Positions 24,731 to 34,630 are shown, counted from the stretch's first letter. The stretch: DNA of 64,000 nucleotides from Saprospiraceae bacterium (GCA_019187225.1 JABAQQ010000001.1:124001-188000), one strand, 5' to 3'. Numbers and translations: made by a program. The notes: generated by a model from the sequence alone, not told the origin.

Positions 24731-26881
24731 ATGCACAATTTTCTGCTTTTCATATTCGTGCTGTTGTCTTGCGAAACAGGCAAAGCCCAAACGACACATT
24801 ATGTCAATCAAAATGTATCTGGCGGTTTGCAAAACGGTACGAATTGGGTGAATGCTTTTCCCAATTTACAGCAGGCGTTGACAACCGCGTCGTCCGGTGA
24901 TGCGATTTGGGTCGCAGCCGGTACTTATAAACCCACTGACGGTGTGAACCGAAACATCTCCTTCAACCTGGTCAGTGGCGTACAGGTATACGGCGGTTTT
25001 TCTGGCTCAGAAGTGTCTTTGGAACAACGCGACCCGCAGATAAATGAAACCATACTCAGCGGAAACATCGGAGCCCCGGGTGTAAACACCGACAATTCCT
25101 ACCATGTAGTGCGCGGGAAAGGGCTCGACGGGAACACAGTTTTGGACGGTTTTATCGTTACCGGAGGGTATTCGTTTGGACAGTTCACACCGAACGCGCT
25201 GGACGGTTTGGGGGCAGGCATACTGCTGGAAGGTGCGCCAGGGCTGGACAATTCCCGCCCTGTCATTGCCAATTGCCGTTTTGAGCGCAATTACGCGTAC
25301 CTCGGCGGGGCGCTTTGTACGACCTGGGAAGACCCCGATCTTCCCGCTCAGGGAAAAAACCTGGTCAATCCCATACTCCTGCAATGTGAATTCAACCGTA
25401 ACCGCGCTAACCTGTACGGCGGAGCTATGTATGTCAACAGCCCTTCCGGCCCAATGGATACATTCACCCTGGAGCGGTGCATCATCGCTGATAACTACGC
25501 CTATGCGGGCGAAGGAGGCGGCATTTATTTTAACCAGACAGCCAATTCCAGCACGCGCATGACTTCGTGTGTTTTCGAGCGCGATACGGGACAACTGGGT
25601 GGCGGTATCTATTACCCGGGAGACCTTCAGCCGATGAATATATCCTCACTTGTGCTGGATTCCTGTATTTTTCGCAACAATGTTTCTCCCGAAGGAGGAG
25701 GGCTGTTTCATACAGGGCCTTTGTCCCCCGCGGCAGTTGGTGTTCAGTTTTTTTGCAGGATGCGTCACTGCACCTTCGATGGTAACAAAGCTACGTCTGG
25801 CAGTGGTTCGGCATATTTAATGCATGCAACCCATGCAGGCAAAGTGACTGCTGAAGTAACCAATTGTACTTTTATAAACAACTTATCCGGCGATTTTACT
25901 ACCGTAATTGGAGCGAGTTTTGGCAGCGAGACAGATATTCATCTTGAGCACTGTCTTTTTTTTAACAACCATGATCGGAACTCTCCGGAAAAAATATGTT
26001 TGGCCGTGAATAGTGGCTCTTCCTACGGCGGTAGTGTCGACTTAAATAAAGTAACGACACAAATCAACAATTGCCTTTTCGCTAACAATGGTGGGGGGGT
26101 AGCTACGCTGTCAACCCAAAATAATTATGCAAAGACGAACATTACCAATTGCACATTCTACAACAACAATGAGTATATTTTTGTAAAAAGTTGGGACACG
26201 CTCTACAATCAGCCGAGCGGCTACTACAACGACTTTTTCATTGACAACTGCATCGTGTGGGAGACAGAAACCGATATGGTGAAAATGTTTTACAACAATG
26301 ACCCGGACAATTTTACCATGTACGACTTTCATGTCAATAATACCCTGTTGAACCTGAGCGACAGTACCGGTATACCGGGAAGTCTGGAAGCGTTTGAAGA
26401 TGGGCTTATCTTTAATCAGTACCCGGAATTTTTAGATACCGCATTAGCTGACTTTCGGCTGGAGCCCTGCTCGCCCGCCGTGAACAAAGGGAGTAACCAA
26501 CCCACTTTGACTGCCGGGCTGTTGACCGATTTGGATGGCAATACGCGCATACGTTATGGCACAGTTGACATGGGGGCTTATGAACAACAGGATTCCTGCG
26601 ACATGGTAGCGGTACCGGAATTGAGCAATATTGCCATACTTCGTTTATGGCCTAATCCGTCGGCAGGTGGCGACCTTTATTTTCAAACACCGAATGAAAA
26701 AGATAATACCGGAATGGTACGGGTATTCGATGCAAGCGGGCTGGAGGTTTACAGACAATATTTGTCGGTGATTTCGGACAACTATCTGAATTTAGGGCAT
26801 TTGCCACCTGGTATGTATCAAGTCAGGTTAGAAACTCCGCAGAACGTCATGATTGGGAAATGGATCAAGTTACAGTTTTGA
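24731..26881 (+). CDS. Secreted parallel beta-helix protein with T9SS sorting domain
   Basis: A 716-residue secreted protein. A signal peptide (MHNFLLFIFVLLSC...GKAQ) is followed by a pectate-lyase-like right-handed beta-helix (about 30-620) with the usual opening THYVNQNVSGGLQNGTNW and AIWVAAGTYKPT, and repeated turns such as VIANCRFERNYAYLGGALC and CIFRNNVSPEGGGLF. The last 80 residues (ILRLWPNPSAGG...MIGKWIKLQF) are a T9SS type A sorting domain. Adhesin or glycan-binding or lyase function cannot be separated by eye. The ATG at 24731 gives the best signal peptide; TTG at 24686 and ATG at 24713 are alternatives. Confidence 0.88.
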   Translation: MHNFLLFIFVLLSCETGKAQTTHYVNQNVSGGLQNGTNWVNAFPNLQQALTTASSGDAIWVAAGTYKPTDGVNRNISFNLVSGVQVYGGFSGSEVSLEQRDPQINETILSGNIGAPGVNTDNSYHVVRGKGLDGNTVLDGFIVTGGYSFGQFTPNALDGLGAGILLEGAPGLDNSRPVIANCRFERNYAYLGGALCTTWEDPDLPAQGKNLVNPILLQCEFNRNRANLYGGAMYVNSPSGPMDTFTLERCIIADNYAYAGEGGGIYFNQTANSSTRMTSCVFERDTGQLGGGIYYPGDLQPMNISSLVLDSCIFRNNVSPEGGGLFHTGPLSPAAVGVQFFCRMRHCTFDGNKATSGSGSAYLMHATHAGKVTAEVTNCTFINNLSGDFTTVIGASFGSETDIHLEHCLFFNNHDRNSPEKICLAVNSGSSYGGSVDLNKVTTQINNCLFANNGGGVATLSTQNNYAKTNITNCTFYNNNEYIFVKSWDTLYNQPSGYYNDFFIDNCIVWETETDMVKMFYNNDPDNFTMYDFHVNNTLLNLSDSTGIPGSLEAFEDGLIFNQYPEFLDTALADFRLEPCSPAVNKGSNQPTLTAGLLTDLDGNTRIRYGTVDMGAYEQQDSCDMVAVPELSNIAILRLWPNPSAGGDLYFQTPNEKDNTGMVRVFDASGLEVYRQYLSVISDNYLNLGHLPPGMYQVRLETPQNVMIGKWIKLQF

Positions 26882-26923
26882 TGTTACTCCTGTTCATTTG
26901 ACCACTGGGACGCCCTCGGTTTT

Positions 26924-27553
26924 TTATGCCTTCTCCCCCACAAACAAAAAATACTGCCACAATCCCAGCCACGCCGGTCGAATTTCAAGGAACTCCGTCC
27001 TGAATTTCGATTGCAGAAAAGGCAACAAATGCCCGTCCATGCGCACGTGGTTTTTGCCCATCCACCAGCGAAAGGCACCGCCCGGCGTGTCGTGAAAATC
27101 CACGACAGCGATGCGCCCGCCCGGTTTCAAATCCTGCCATGCTTGTTCGATAGCCGCTTCCCAACCCGGATTGAACATCGTGAGCGCGTAAGAAAACAAC
27201 ACGAAATCGGGTTTTTGAGTCAGTTTCAAGGAGGTGATGCCGTAAGCCTGCTCAAACAACTGCACCCGCCGCGAATAGTGCGCCATCGCTTTGGAAGTTT
27301 GCGCGAACATGTCCGGGGACACTTCCACGCCGGCCAATTGGAGATGGGGATGGTGTTTGGCCAGCCAGCGCAGGTTGTGACCGGTGCCGCAGCCTACTTC
27401 GAGCAAGGTTTGCTGTAAGTTGCCGGCAATGGGCAGGTGTCGCAACAAATCTTCGCGGCCGAAGAGGAACGACCAGCGCGTGGCGTCGTACACCTTCGCG
27501 TGCCAGCGGTAGTAGTTGCGCATGGTTTCCTGTTGGGACGTGTTGTCGCCCAT
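26924..27553 (-). CDS. btaB: SAM-dependent methyltransferase, probable BtaB
   Basis: A 209-residue class I methyltransferase with motif I LLEVGCGTGHNLRWL near residue 50, LAGVEVSPDM, and DFVLFSYALTMF. The opening NYYRWHAKVYDATRWSFLFGR resembles BtaB, which trimethylates diacylglyceryl-homoserine to the betaine lipid DGTS. The assignment rests mainly on the gene lying 36 bases downstream of a btaA homologue in the same orientation, the standard btaAB order. Neighbouring T9SS genes are unrelated. Fold certain, specific role likely. Confidence 0.8.
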   Translation of the reverse strand: MGDNTSQQETMRNYYRWHAKVYDATRWSFLFGREDLLRHLPIAGNLQQTLLEVGCGTGHNLRWLAKHHPHLQLAGVEVSPDMFAQTSKAMAHYSRRVQLFEQAYGITSLKLTQKPDFVLFSYALTMFNPGWEAAIEQAWQDLKPGGRIAVVDFHDTPGGAFRWWMGKNHVRMDGHLLPFLQSKFRTEFLEIRPAWLGLWQYFLFVGEKA

Positions 27554-27589
27554 CCTAATTATGTTTTAATTTGTCTGAAAATCAGCAAT

Positions 27590-28750
27590 TTATATAGTCC
27601 CTATCCAGGTGCCGGCATACGTTCCCACCCGGTCGTTGGCCTGCGACCAGGCGGCAGCTTCCTTGTCGAAGCGAACGCGTTCGTGCACAAAACCGGGCAG
27701 GAAATTCGGATCGAAAGAGGCGGTGCGGAACAGGACTTTGGCGCCGGGCGCGGCGTTGTCCAGGATCAGACGCCATTCTTCCTCCAGGGCCGGGCGGCGG
27801 CGGCGGGCGGCCAGCCAGTCCTGGTGGTCGAGCAGCACGAAATGCGTGTATTGACCGGGATTTTTATGTAAAAAGTCGGACAAGGTACCTGTATAGGTTC
27901 CGATGCGGGAGCTGCGTTCGCGGAGGATGGCGAAGTGTTCGGGTTTCAGGTAATTGGGGCAGCAATCCGGCTCATATTGACCGAAAAAATAACATTTCCA
28001 GAAATAGTTGTCCGCCATCGGCAGGTGCGTGAACACGTGTCGCAGGCACTGGCGGATATAGCCGAACAAGCCGTCGGGGAATATAGCGGCGGCCAGGTGT
28101 TGCTGGCTTTTCGGTACGCCGAGCATGCTTTGCACTAAGTGCTGCTGCACCAGCCATTGGACGAAGCGGTTGAGGAAGAGAGGCTCCAGTTGTTCGTACC
28201 ATTTCACCTGTTCTTCTGCGTGCTGCGATTCGAGCAGGCGGCGGGTCAGCCGGGCAGCTTCGGGGCGGCTGAGCAGCCATTGGCGGATGATCCAGGCCAC
28301 TGTGCCGCTGCTGCCATGCCAGTAAAAAGACCTGCGCAATCCTTTTGCGCTGAAATAGTGGAGGTTGCGTTCCCAAAAGGCGATGGAGTAAGGATCCGGA
28401 AGTTGCCGGTGCAGCGTGTCATTGAATATTTCCCGCGCTTTTTTTACGGCGCCGTTGCCAAAAAAGCGGAACAGAGTGGGGTGATCGGTTCCCCGGAACA
28501 GAGCAAGTTTCAGGTGAAGCAGCGCATTCTGGCGCGGGTTGATGTCCACGCAATGAACCTGGGCCGGATTGTCGAGCAGGTAATCGAGCGCGTTGCAACC
28601 CGCGCTGGTGAGCATGACGACGCGGCTATTTTCATTCAGATTCAGCAACTTGCGGTCGCAGCGAGGGTCTTCCCAACAGGCGTTGTAAACCAAGCTGTTG
28701 CCGTGGATCTGGCGAAAAACTTTTTCATTTATGGTATGTGCGATGCCCAT
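27590..28750 (-). CDS. btaA: BtaA-like 3-amino-3-carboxypropyl transferase (DUF3419)
   Basis: A 386-residue protein of DUF3419. BtaA moves the 3-amino-3-carboxypropyl group of SAM onto diacylglycerol, making diacylglyceryl-homoserine. Visible features are LVYNACWEDPRCDRKLLNL at the start, the SAM-binding-like VVMLTSAGCNALDYLLDNPAQVHCVDINPRQNALLHLKL (positions about 44-82), and a second Rossmann-like tail with FVLLDHQDWL near 320. Length matches bacterial BtaA. With btaB it predicts betaine-lipid synthesis, which in known bacteria replaces phospholipids under phosphate limitation. Confidence 0.87.
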   Translation of the reverse strand: MGIAHTINEKVFRQIHGNSLVYNACWEDPRCDRKLLNLNENSRVVMLTSAGCNALDYLLDNPAQVHCVDINPRQNALLHLKLALFRGTDHPTLFRFFGNGAVKKAREIFNDTLHRQLPDPYSIAFWERNLHYFSAKGLRRSFYWHGSSGTVAWIIRQWLLSRPEAARLTRRLLESQHAEEQVKWYEQLEPLFLNRFVQWLVQQHLVQSMLGVPKSQQHLAAAIFPDGLFGYIRQCLRHVFTHLPMADNYFWKCYFFGQYEPDCCPNYLKPEHFAILRERSSRIGTYTGTLSDFLHKNPGQYTHFVLLDHQDWLAARRRRPALEEEWRLILDNAAPGAKVLFRTASFDPNFLPGFVHERVRFDKEAAAWSQANDRVGTYAGTWIGTI

Positions 28751-28858
28751 ACGCGTGAGGGGGAAGAAAAAGCGTGAAAAAATAGATTTTCAGGCTGCGA
28801 AGGTAGAACGTTCACTATTAAGCAGGCATTATGTTTGGGTGAGAAAATGGTTAAGGCT

Positions 28859-29308
28859 TCATACTCTTTTTTTCCGAAAAAACTCCCGCACCAGCGCCCC
28901 ACACTCCTCCTCCAAAACTCCCATTTCAAGTCGCGTTTTGGGATGCAGCAGGCTTTTCCCTCCATACAGCATAAAACCGCGCTTGTCGTCGGTAGCGCCG
29001 TAAACGACGCGTCCGATTTGCGCCCAGGCCAGTGCCCCGGCGCACATGACGCAGGGCTCCAGCGTAACGAACAGGGTACAATCCGGCAAATATTTGCTGC
29101 CCAGGTGGCCCGATGCTGCCGTCAGGGCGAGGATTTCGGCGTGGGCGGTCACATCGGTCAGCAATTCCGTTTGGTTGTGCGCGCGGGCTATGATGCGGTT
29201 GTCGCAGACGATAACGGCGCCTACGGGCACCTCGTCGGCTTCGAGTGCTTTCTGCGCTTCGGCAAGCGCTTGTTTCATATAGTACGTGTCTGAAAAAACG
29301 GAGAGCAT
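28859..29308 (-). CDS. tadA: tRNA-specific adenosine deaminase
   Basis: A 149-residue zinc deaminase that converts A34 to inosine in tRNA-Arg(ACG). The active site is complete: TAHAEILAL (HAE, zinc ligand and catalytic Glu) and EPCVMCAGAL (PCxxC). VPVGAVIV and GYYGGK-like YGGKSLLHPK regions fit TadA better than guanine deaminase. The start at 29308 gives the usual length; the longer upstream frame adds 27 unconserved residues. Confidence 0.9.
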   Translation of the reverse strand: MLSVFSDTYYMKQALAEAQKALEADEVPVGAVIVCDNRIIARAHNQTELLTDVTAHAEILALTAASGHLGSKYLPDCTLFVTLEPCVMCAGALAWAQIGRVVYGATDDKRGFMLYGGKSLLHPKTRLEMGVLEEECGALVREFFRKKRV

Positions 29309-29429
29309 GGCATGGCAAAGAACCGGATTCTCCGGTGGAGCTGCAAATTTTAGCCAAGCGGCAATTAACTTTTCCGGTTTTGGCATCAAAGTGGTACGTT
29401 CGCAGCGTAAAGTTTCTGTAAATTAACAC

Positions 29430-29528
29430 GACGCTGGACTTTTTGACATCAGACATTGGATTATTGGAGCCATATATCCGGTTAACATCCGATTGTCCAA
29501 CGTCTGACGTCCGATTCTCCAATGTCCC
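29430..29528. repeat. Inverted word array, GTCCAAC family
   Basis: A G/T-rich arm (29430-29468: GCTGGACTTTTTGACATC, CATTGGATTATTGGA) and a C/A-rich arm (29488-29528: GATTGTCCAACGTC, GACGTCCGATTCTCC) lie in the leader of the CotH gene. Some word copies have diverged, suggesting an older array than that at 1.64 kb. Confidence 0.8.
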
Positions 29529-29542
29529 AAACCATTTCGACA

Positions 29543-31810
29543 ATGAAAATCAAAACGTTACTATTTGCCTTATCCTGGATGGGAATGTCGGGCGCCGCTG
29601 CGCAGAGTTTCTACGACATCAATACCGTCCAGGAAATCAAAGTAAGTTTCTCTCAACCCAACTGGTCGTACCTGCTCGACTCCCTCAAAAACGTGTCCGA
29701 TGGAGGTTACTTAGTTGTTCCACAGGTCGAGATCAACGGCCAGGTATTCGACAGCGTGGGTATTAAATACAAAGGCTACAGTTCCTACGATCCCGGCAAT
29801 CTCAAAAATCCCATCCACATCGAACTCAACCACATCATCAAAGGACAGAATTACCTTGGCGTCAAAGACATCAAATTGTCCAACGTCTTTTACGATCCCA
29901 CTTTCGTTCGGGAAGTCTTGTCTTATGAAATTCTGCGCAAGTATATGGACGAGCCGCTTGCCAACTACGCCAAACTGTGGCTCGACGGCGAATACTGGGG
30001 CGTATATGTCAACGTGGAGAGCGTCAGCAAACCTTTCCTGCGCAAACATTTTCATACCGACGGCGACAATCCCTTTTTCAAATGCAATCCGGTTGATGTG
30101 GCTGGCACGAATGGGCACGCCGATCTGAAACTCGACGAAGATCACATTACCGACAGCGCATTTTATTACGATCGTTATGAACTCAAATCGGACTATGGCT
30201 GGGCTCAGTTTTTGGGTCTGATGGACACCCTGACCAATTATCCGAACAAAGTACACCGCGTGATTGATGTGGACCGCGCCCTTTGGATGATCGCGTTCAA
30301 CAATGTATTTGTCAACCTTGACTCTTATACGGGCGTTTTTGCACAGAATTACTACCTATACCAGGACAAAAATGACCGCTGGCTGCCCGTGGTGTGGGAT
30401 TTGAACATGAGCTTCGGCGGCTTCAATAACCTCGATGGCAGCCAGTTGATGACCATTCAGCAAATGAAACAACTCGACCCCCTGGCGCAGGCCAACAACA
30501 GTTTTCGCCCGCTCATTCAAAGCCTGTTGCAAAATCCCACCTACAAACGGATGTACCTGGCGCATATGCGGACCATCCTGCAGGAAAATTTTGCCAGCAC
30601 CATGTTGTACCGCCCGCGTGCACTCCAACTTCAGGCACTTATCTCCGCTGATGTGCTGGCCGACGACAAGAAGTTTTATTCCAATGCGCAATTTGTCAGC
30701 AATATTGACCAGGCCGTCAACCAAAACGACCTTGCCAGCCAGGTGCCAGGAATTACCGATCTGATGACCGGTCGCTATAACTTCCTGAGCAATAATGCCA
30801 ATTTTACGGCCACACCACCTTCCATTTCCAACGTGTCGGATTTGTGGGACGGCGAAGTGTATGTGACAGCCAACGTTTCGAACGCTACGACGGTTACGCT
30901 TTATTACCGCTACGATTCTTCCCGCATTTTCCAGAGTCTGCAAATGTGGGACGACGGTCAGCACCACGACGGTACGGCAGGCGACGGTAAATACGGCCAA
31001 TCGTTCCCTTACAACGGACTGGTGGGGCAGTATTACGTGTATGCAGAAAATGCGAATGCCGGGATGTTTTCTCCGCAACGCGCTGAACACGAGTTTTATA
31101 CCGCAACTTTAAATCCCGCCAATCCCAATGTGGGCGACCTGGTGATCAATGAATTCCTGGCCAGCAATACGAACGCGGAGGTAGATGAAGTGGGTCAACA
31201 CGAGGACTGGATCGAATTGTACAACAATTCTGATATACCCATCAACATGACCGGCCTGTACCTCACCGACGATGCGACCAAACCGGACAAATGGTTGTTC
31301 CCACTCGGAACGACCATCCCGGCCAAAGGTTTCCTCATCGTCTGGGCCGACGAAGATCAGTCGCAGGGCCCGCTTCACGCCAGTTTCAAACTGAGCAATG
31401 GGGGGGAATTTCTCATGCTTTCCAACGGCACCACCGGCGTGATTGACAGCCTGACCTTCGGCCCCCAACACGTGGACACTACTTACGGACGGTATCCCAA
31501 CGGAACGGGGCCGTTCGTCTTTATGCCGCGCACTTTCAATGCGGTCAATTCGCTGACCATCCCTGCTTTCGAGCCAACGGAGGATGCTTCGTTGAAAATT
31601 TTCCCCAATCCTGCATTTGACAATTTGAGCATAACATCCGACCAACCCCTGGGCCTGATCCGGTTGTCTGATGCGTTGGGACACCAGGTAATACGAGTGG
31701 ACAGGCAAGATGAGCGTACCGCCCGGCTTAGTTTGAAAAATTTGCCTTCCGGCATTTATTTTCTGAATATAGCGGATCGGGCGACGCAAGTGGTTAGTGT
31801 GATCAGGTAG
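29543..31810 (+). CDS. Secreted CotH kinase with lamin-tail and T9SS domains
   Basis: A 755-residue surface protein. After a signal peptide (MKIKTLLFALS...AAAQ) comes a CotH kinase-like domain (about 25-400) with the family's LWLDGEYWGVYVNVESVSK and the metal-binding WDLNMSFGGF. A beta-sandwich linker and a lamin-tail domain (LVINEFLASNTN...EDWIELYNNS, about 530-650) follow. Residues 675-755 form a T9SS sorting domain. CotH proteins are atypical kinases that phosphorylate secreted proteins (shown for the Bacillus spore coat). ATG 29543 is preferred over 29522, which lies in the word array. It heads the CotH-VTC-DUF4956 group. Confidence 0.9.
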   Translation: MKIKTLLFALSWMGMSGAAAQSFYDINTVQEIKVSFSQPNWSYLLDSLKNVSDGGYLVVPQVEINGQVFDSVGIKYKGYSSYDPGNLKNPIHIELNHIIKGQNYLGVKDIKLSNVFYDPTFVREVLSYEILRKYMDEPLANYAKLWLDGEYWGVYVNVESVSKPFLRKHFHTDGDNPFFKCNPVDVAGTNGHADLKLDEDHITDSAFYYDRYELKSDYGWAQFLGLMDTLTNYPNKVHRVIDVDRALWMIAFNNVFVNLDSYTGVFAQNYYLYQDKNDRWLPVVWDLNMSFGGFNNLDGSQLMTIQQMKQLDPLAQANNSFRPLIQSLLQNPTYKRMYLAHMRTILQENFASTMLYRPRALQLQALISADVLADDKKFYSNAQFVSNIDQAVNQNDLASQVPGITDLMTGRYNFLSNNANFTATPPSISNVSDLWDGEVYVTANVSNATTVTLYYRYDSSRIFQSLQMWDDGQHHDGTAGDGKYGQSFPYNGLVGQYYVYAENANAGMFSPQRAEHEFYTATLNPANPNVGDLVINEFLASNTNAEVDEVGQHEDWIELYNNSDIPINMTGLYLTDDATKPDKWLFPLGTTIPAKGFLIVWADEDQSQGPLHASFKLSNGGEFLMLSNGTTGVIDSLTFGPQHVDTTYGRYPNGTGPFVFMPRTFNAVNSLTIPAFEPTEDASLKIFPNPAFDNLSITSDQPLGLIRLSDALGHQVIRVDRQDERTARLSLKNLPSGIYFLNIADRATQVVSVIR

Positions 31811-31839
31811 ATCGTTCCCCGTTCGATACTTCCGGGATC

Positions 31840-31902
31840 GTCTGAAAAGCCATCAAGCATCATCCAGAGACTTGTATGATGACGCTTGATGGCTTTTCAG
31901 AC
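31840..31902. repeat. 19-bp perfect inverted repeat between the two CotH genes
   Basis: GTCTGAAAAGCCATCAAGC (31840-31858) and its exact reverse complement (31884-31902) flank a 25-base loop that itself contains ATCAT/ATGAT. It lies 30 bases after the first CotH stop. There is no U-run, so it may be a bidirectional terminator or an mRNA-stabilising hairpin. Confidence 0.85.
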
Positions 31903-31973
31903 AGCCTACCTGGCAAAGTGAGCGCAAAGGGAGAATGGCTTCGGCACAATCAAATATTCACATATTCTTCACA

Positions 31974-34505
31974 ATGAAAAAATCTGTTTTTACCCTCCTC
32001 CTTACCGCTTCGGCTTTATCACTGTGCGCACAAGTTGTCGTCAACGAATATTCCTGTGCCAACCTGAGCCAATTCCCGGATCAATACGGCAAATACGAAG
32101 ACTGGATCGAATTGTACAATACGGCCGATATGCCCGCTGACATCGGCGGCTACTATCTGAGCGACGACGAAGACGAACCTCAAAAATGGCAATTCCCTGC
32201 CGGCGCGACCATCCCTGCCAAAGGCTATCTGATCGTGTTCACCTCGGGGCGCAATGAAGCCTTGCCGGGTTCGCCGTTCCATACCAATTTCAAACTGACG
32301 CAAACCAAAAACAACCCGGAACACATCGTTCTTTCCGAATCCAATGGTTTGGTTTTCAACGATCTGGAGATATTGACCACCAAACTGCACCAATCCGTTG
32401 GGCGCCTGACCGACGGTTCGGCAGGATGGGGGATATTTACCCAGCCAAGTCCGGGCGCTGCCAACGACGGTTTGCCAGCCTATATCGGTTTTGCTGCCCG
32501 TCCGGTGGTGGACCAACCGGCGGGTTTTTACGAGGACTCGGTGACGGTAGCACTTTCCACTGCCGAACCGAATGCTGTGATCCGCTATACGACCGACGGA
32601 ACGGAACCGGACGGGCTGTCGCCGGTTTACGGCGAACCGCTCACTTTGTCGCAGACTACTGTATTGAAAGCCGCCACTTTCAGCAACAATCCGTTGATCT
32701 TGCCCAGCTTCGTTCAATACAATACCTACTTTGTAAATGTATCGCACTCGCTGATCGTGGTCTCCATCGGCGCCGACGGCGTACAGGAACTTGCCAACGG
32801 CGACGCGTCGCTGCGTCCCCATGGCTCTATCGAATATTTCGCCACCGACGGCGACCGCAAAGCCCGGACCTACGGGGAACTGAACGAACACGGCCAGGAT
32901 TCCTGGGCCAATGACCAACGCAGCATGGACTGGGTGAGCCGCGATGAAATGGGCTACAACAGCGCTATAGAAGAGAAGATTTTCAAATACTCCGACCGCG
33001 ACGAATACCAACGCCTCATTCTGCGCGCCGCCGGCGACGACAATTATCCCGCCGGCAACCACCCTCAGAATGAAGGTAGCGCTCATATCCGCGATGCCTA
33101 TATCCACGATCTTGCCGAAAGGGGCCATCTCCACGTGGACGTGCGCCGCAGCGAAAAATGTATCATTTACCTGAATGGAGCATATTGGGGTGTATACGAC
33201 CTGCGGGAGCGCCCCGACGACCACGACTACACGGAATTTTACTACAACCAGGACAAATACGACATTCAGTTCATTAAAACCTGGGGCAGTACCTGGGCGG
33301 AATACGGCGGCAACCAGGCCCTCGACGACTGGGAGAATTTGTATAACTTCATTACTTCCAATGACATGTCGAATCCGGCAAATTTTCATTACGTCGCCGA
33401 TCAATACGATTATGAGAGCTTGGTAGACTATGTCATCGTCAACTCGTTCACGGTTTGTTCCGACTGGCTCAACTGGAATACCGGCTGGTGGCGGGGCTTC
33501 AATCCGGAAGGAGGTCATCAGAAATGGGGTTATATTCTGTGGGACAACGACGCCACCTTCGATCACTACATCAACTATACCGGCATTCCAGACCTTAGCC
33601 CCTACGCCGATCCCTGCAATCCCGAACAACTCTCGGGTTGGCAGGACCCTGAAGGCCACATCCAGGTGCTGAATAAATTGCGGGAAAACCCGGTATTCGA
33701 CCAATATTACATTACACGCCAGGCTGACTTGTGGAATACGGTGTTCGGTTGTGAGAACATGTTGAGTTATCTGGACAGCATCATCGCCAAAATCCAGCCC
33801 GAAATGGCGCAACACGCCGAACGCTGGTATGGCAATTACGACGAATGGCAGCAAAATGCCAGCGATCTCCGCGATTTCATCAGCATCCGCTGCGAAGCCC
33901 TCGCCGATGGCCTCAACGAATGTTATGACCTGAACGGCCCCCACGCTACCGTATTGATCGTAGACCCGCCCGGCGCAGGCGCTATCAAGGCCAATACCCT
34001 GACATACGATCAATTCCCGGTCAGCGCCAACTTCTTCGGCGGGGTGGATTTGAAATTGTCAGCCATACCGGCGCCCAACTCCGACTTCGAGTTTGCAGAA
34101 TGGACGGCAACCAATCATGTCTTTGACGATCCGGCTTCACCCGTCGTCAAACTCGACCTGACGACAGCCGATACCATTGTCGCTCATTTCAAGTCCACCG
34201 TCGCAACCGGAGAGCCTGCTCAACCGGGCGCCATGCCGCGCGTGGCTGCCTGGCCGACGGTCTTTGCCAATAACCTTTTACTCGATTATTACTTGCCGGA
34301 AAAATCTAAAGTGTCCGTAACCTTGCATTCGATTTTGGGCGATGTGAACGCAACCCTGACGCCATCTGCTGCGTATTGGGGCGAAGGCGCCCACTCACTC
34401 AACCTCGATTTGGGAAAATACCAACTTGCGCCGGGAATGTACTGGTTGCATTTCACTGCAGGTGGATTTAAAAAAACGATCAAACTGGTAAAGGTGGATC
34501 AATAA
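31974..34505 (+). CDS. Second secreted CotH kinase, different domain order
   Basis: An 843-residue surface protein. A signal peptide (MKKSVFTLLLTASALSLCAQ) is followed by a lamin-tail domain (VVVNEYSCANLS...EDWIELYNTA, 21-140), a chitobiase-type beta domain (VIRYTTDGTEPDG, near 200), a CotH kinase domain (about 260-640) with IYLNGAYWGVYDLRERPD and YILWDNDATFDHY, a divergent InlB-like repeat (GAGAIKANTLTYDQFP...IVAHF), and a T9SS-type C-terminal domain (AAWPTVFANN...IKLVKVDQ). Compared with the first CotH gene the lamin-tail domain has moved to the N-terminus, so the pair is related by shuffling and not simple duplication. Confidence 0.88.
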   Translation: MKKSVFTLLLTASALSLCAQVVVNEYSCANLSQFPDQYGKYEDWIELYNTADMPADIGGYYLSDDEDEPQKWQFPAGATIPAKGYLIVFTSGRNEALPGSPFHTNFKLTQTKNNPEHIVLSESNGLVFNDLEILTTKLHQSVGRLTDGSAGWGIFTQPSPGAANDGLPAYIGFAARPVVDQPAGFYEDSVTVALSTAEPNAVIRYTTDGTEPDGLSPVYGEPLTLSQTTVLKAATFSNNPLILPSFVQYNTYFVNVSHSLIVVSIGADGVQELANGDASLRPHGSIEYFATDGDRKARTYGELNEHGQDSWANDQRSMDWVSRDEMGYNSAIEEKIFKYSDRDEYQRLILRAAGDDNYPAGNHPQNEGSAHIRDAYIHDLAERGHLHVDVRRSEKCIIYLNGAYWGVYDLRERPDDHDYTEFYYNQDKYDIQFIKTWGSTWAEYGGNQALDDWENLYNFITSNDMSNPANFHYVADQYDYESLVDYVIVNSFTVCSDWLNWNTGWWRGFNPEGGHQKWGYILWDNDATFDHYINYTGIPDLSPYADPCNPEQLSGWQDPEGHIQVLNKLRENPVFDQYYITRQADLWNTVFGCENMLSYLDSIIAKIQPEMAQHAERWYGNYDEWQQNASDLRDFISIRCEALADGLNECYDLNGPHATVLIVDPPGAGAIKANTLTYDQFPVSANFFGGVDLKLSAIPAPNSDFEFAEWTATNHVFDDPASPVVKLDLTTADTIVAHFKSTVATGEPAQPGAMPRVAAWPTVFANNLLLDYYLPEKSKVSVTLHSILGDVNATLTPSAAYWGEGAHSLNLDLGKYQLAPGMYWLHFTAGGFKKTIKLVKVDQ

Positions 34506-34630
34506 AAACATGATTCATGCGAATCGCTTGCGATCACCCATTTCACGAAACAATTGGCTTGAATTTTGACTCCCTTGACCAACTTTAACCGATTACGGGT
34601 AATACCCTCATTTTCCTAACCTTAACTACT

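Noticed and set aside
32019-34013. Antisense frame of 664 codons under the second CotH gene
   Set aside because: The sense strand has a full domain architecture with signal peptide and T9SS end; the antisense frame has no motif.
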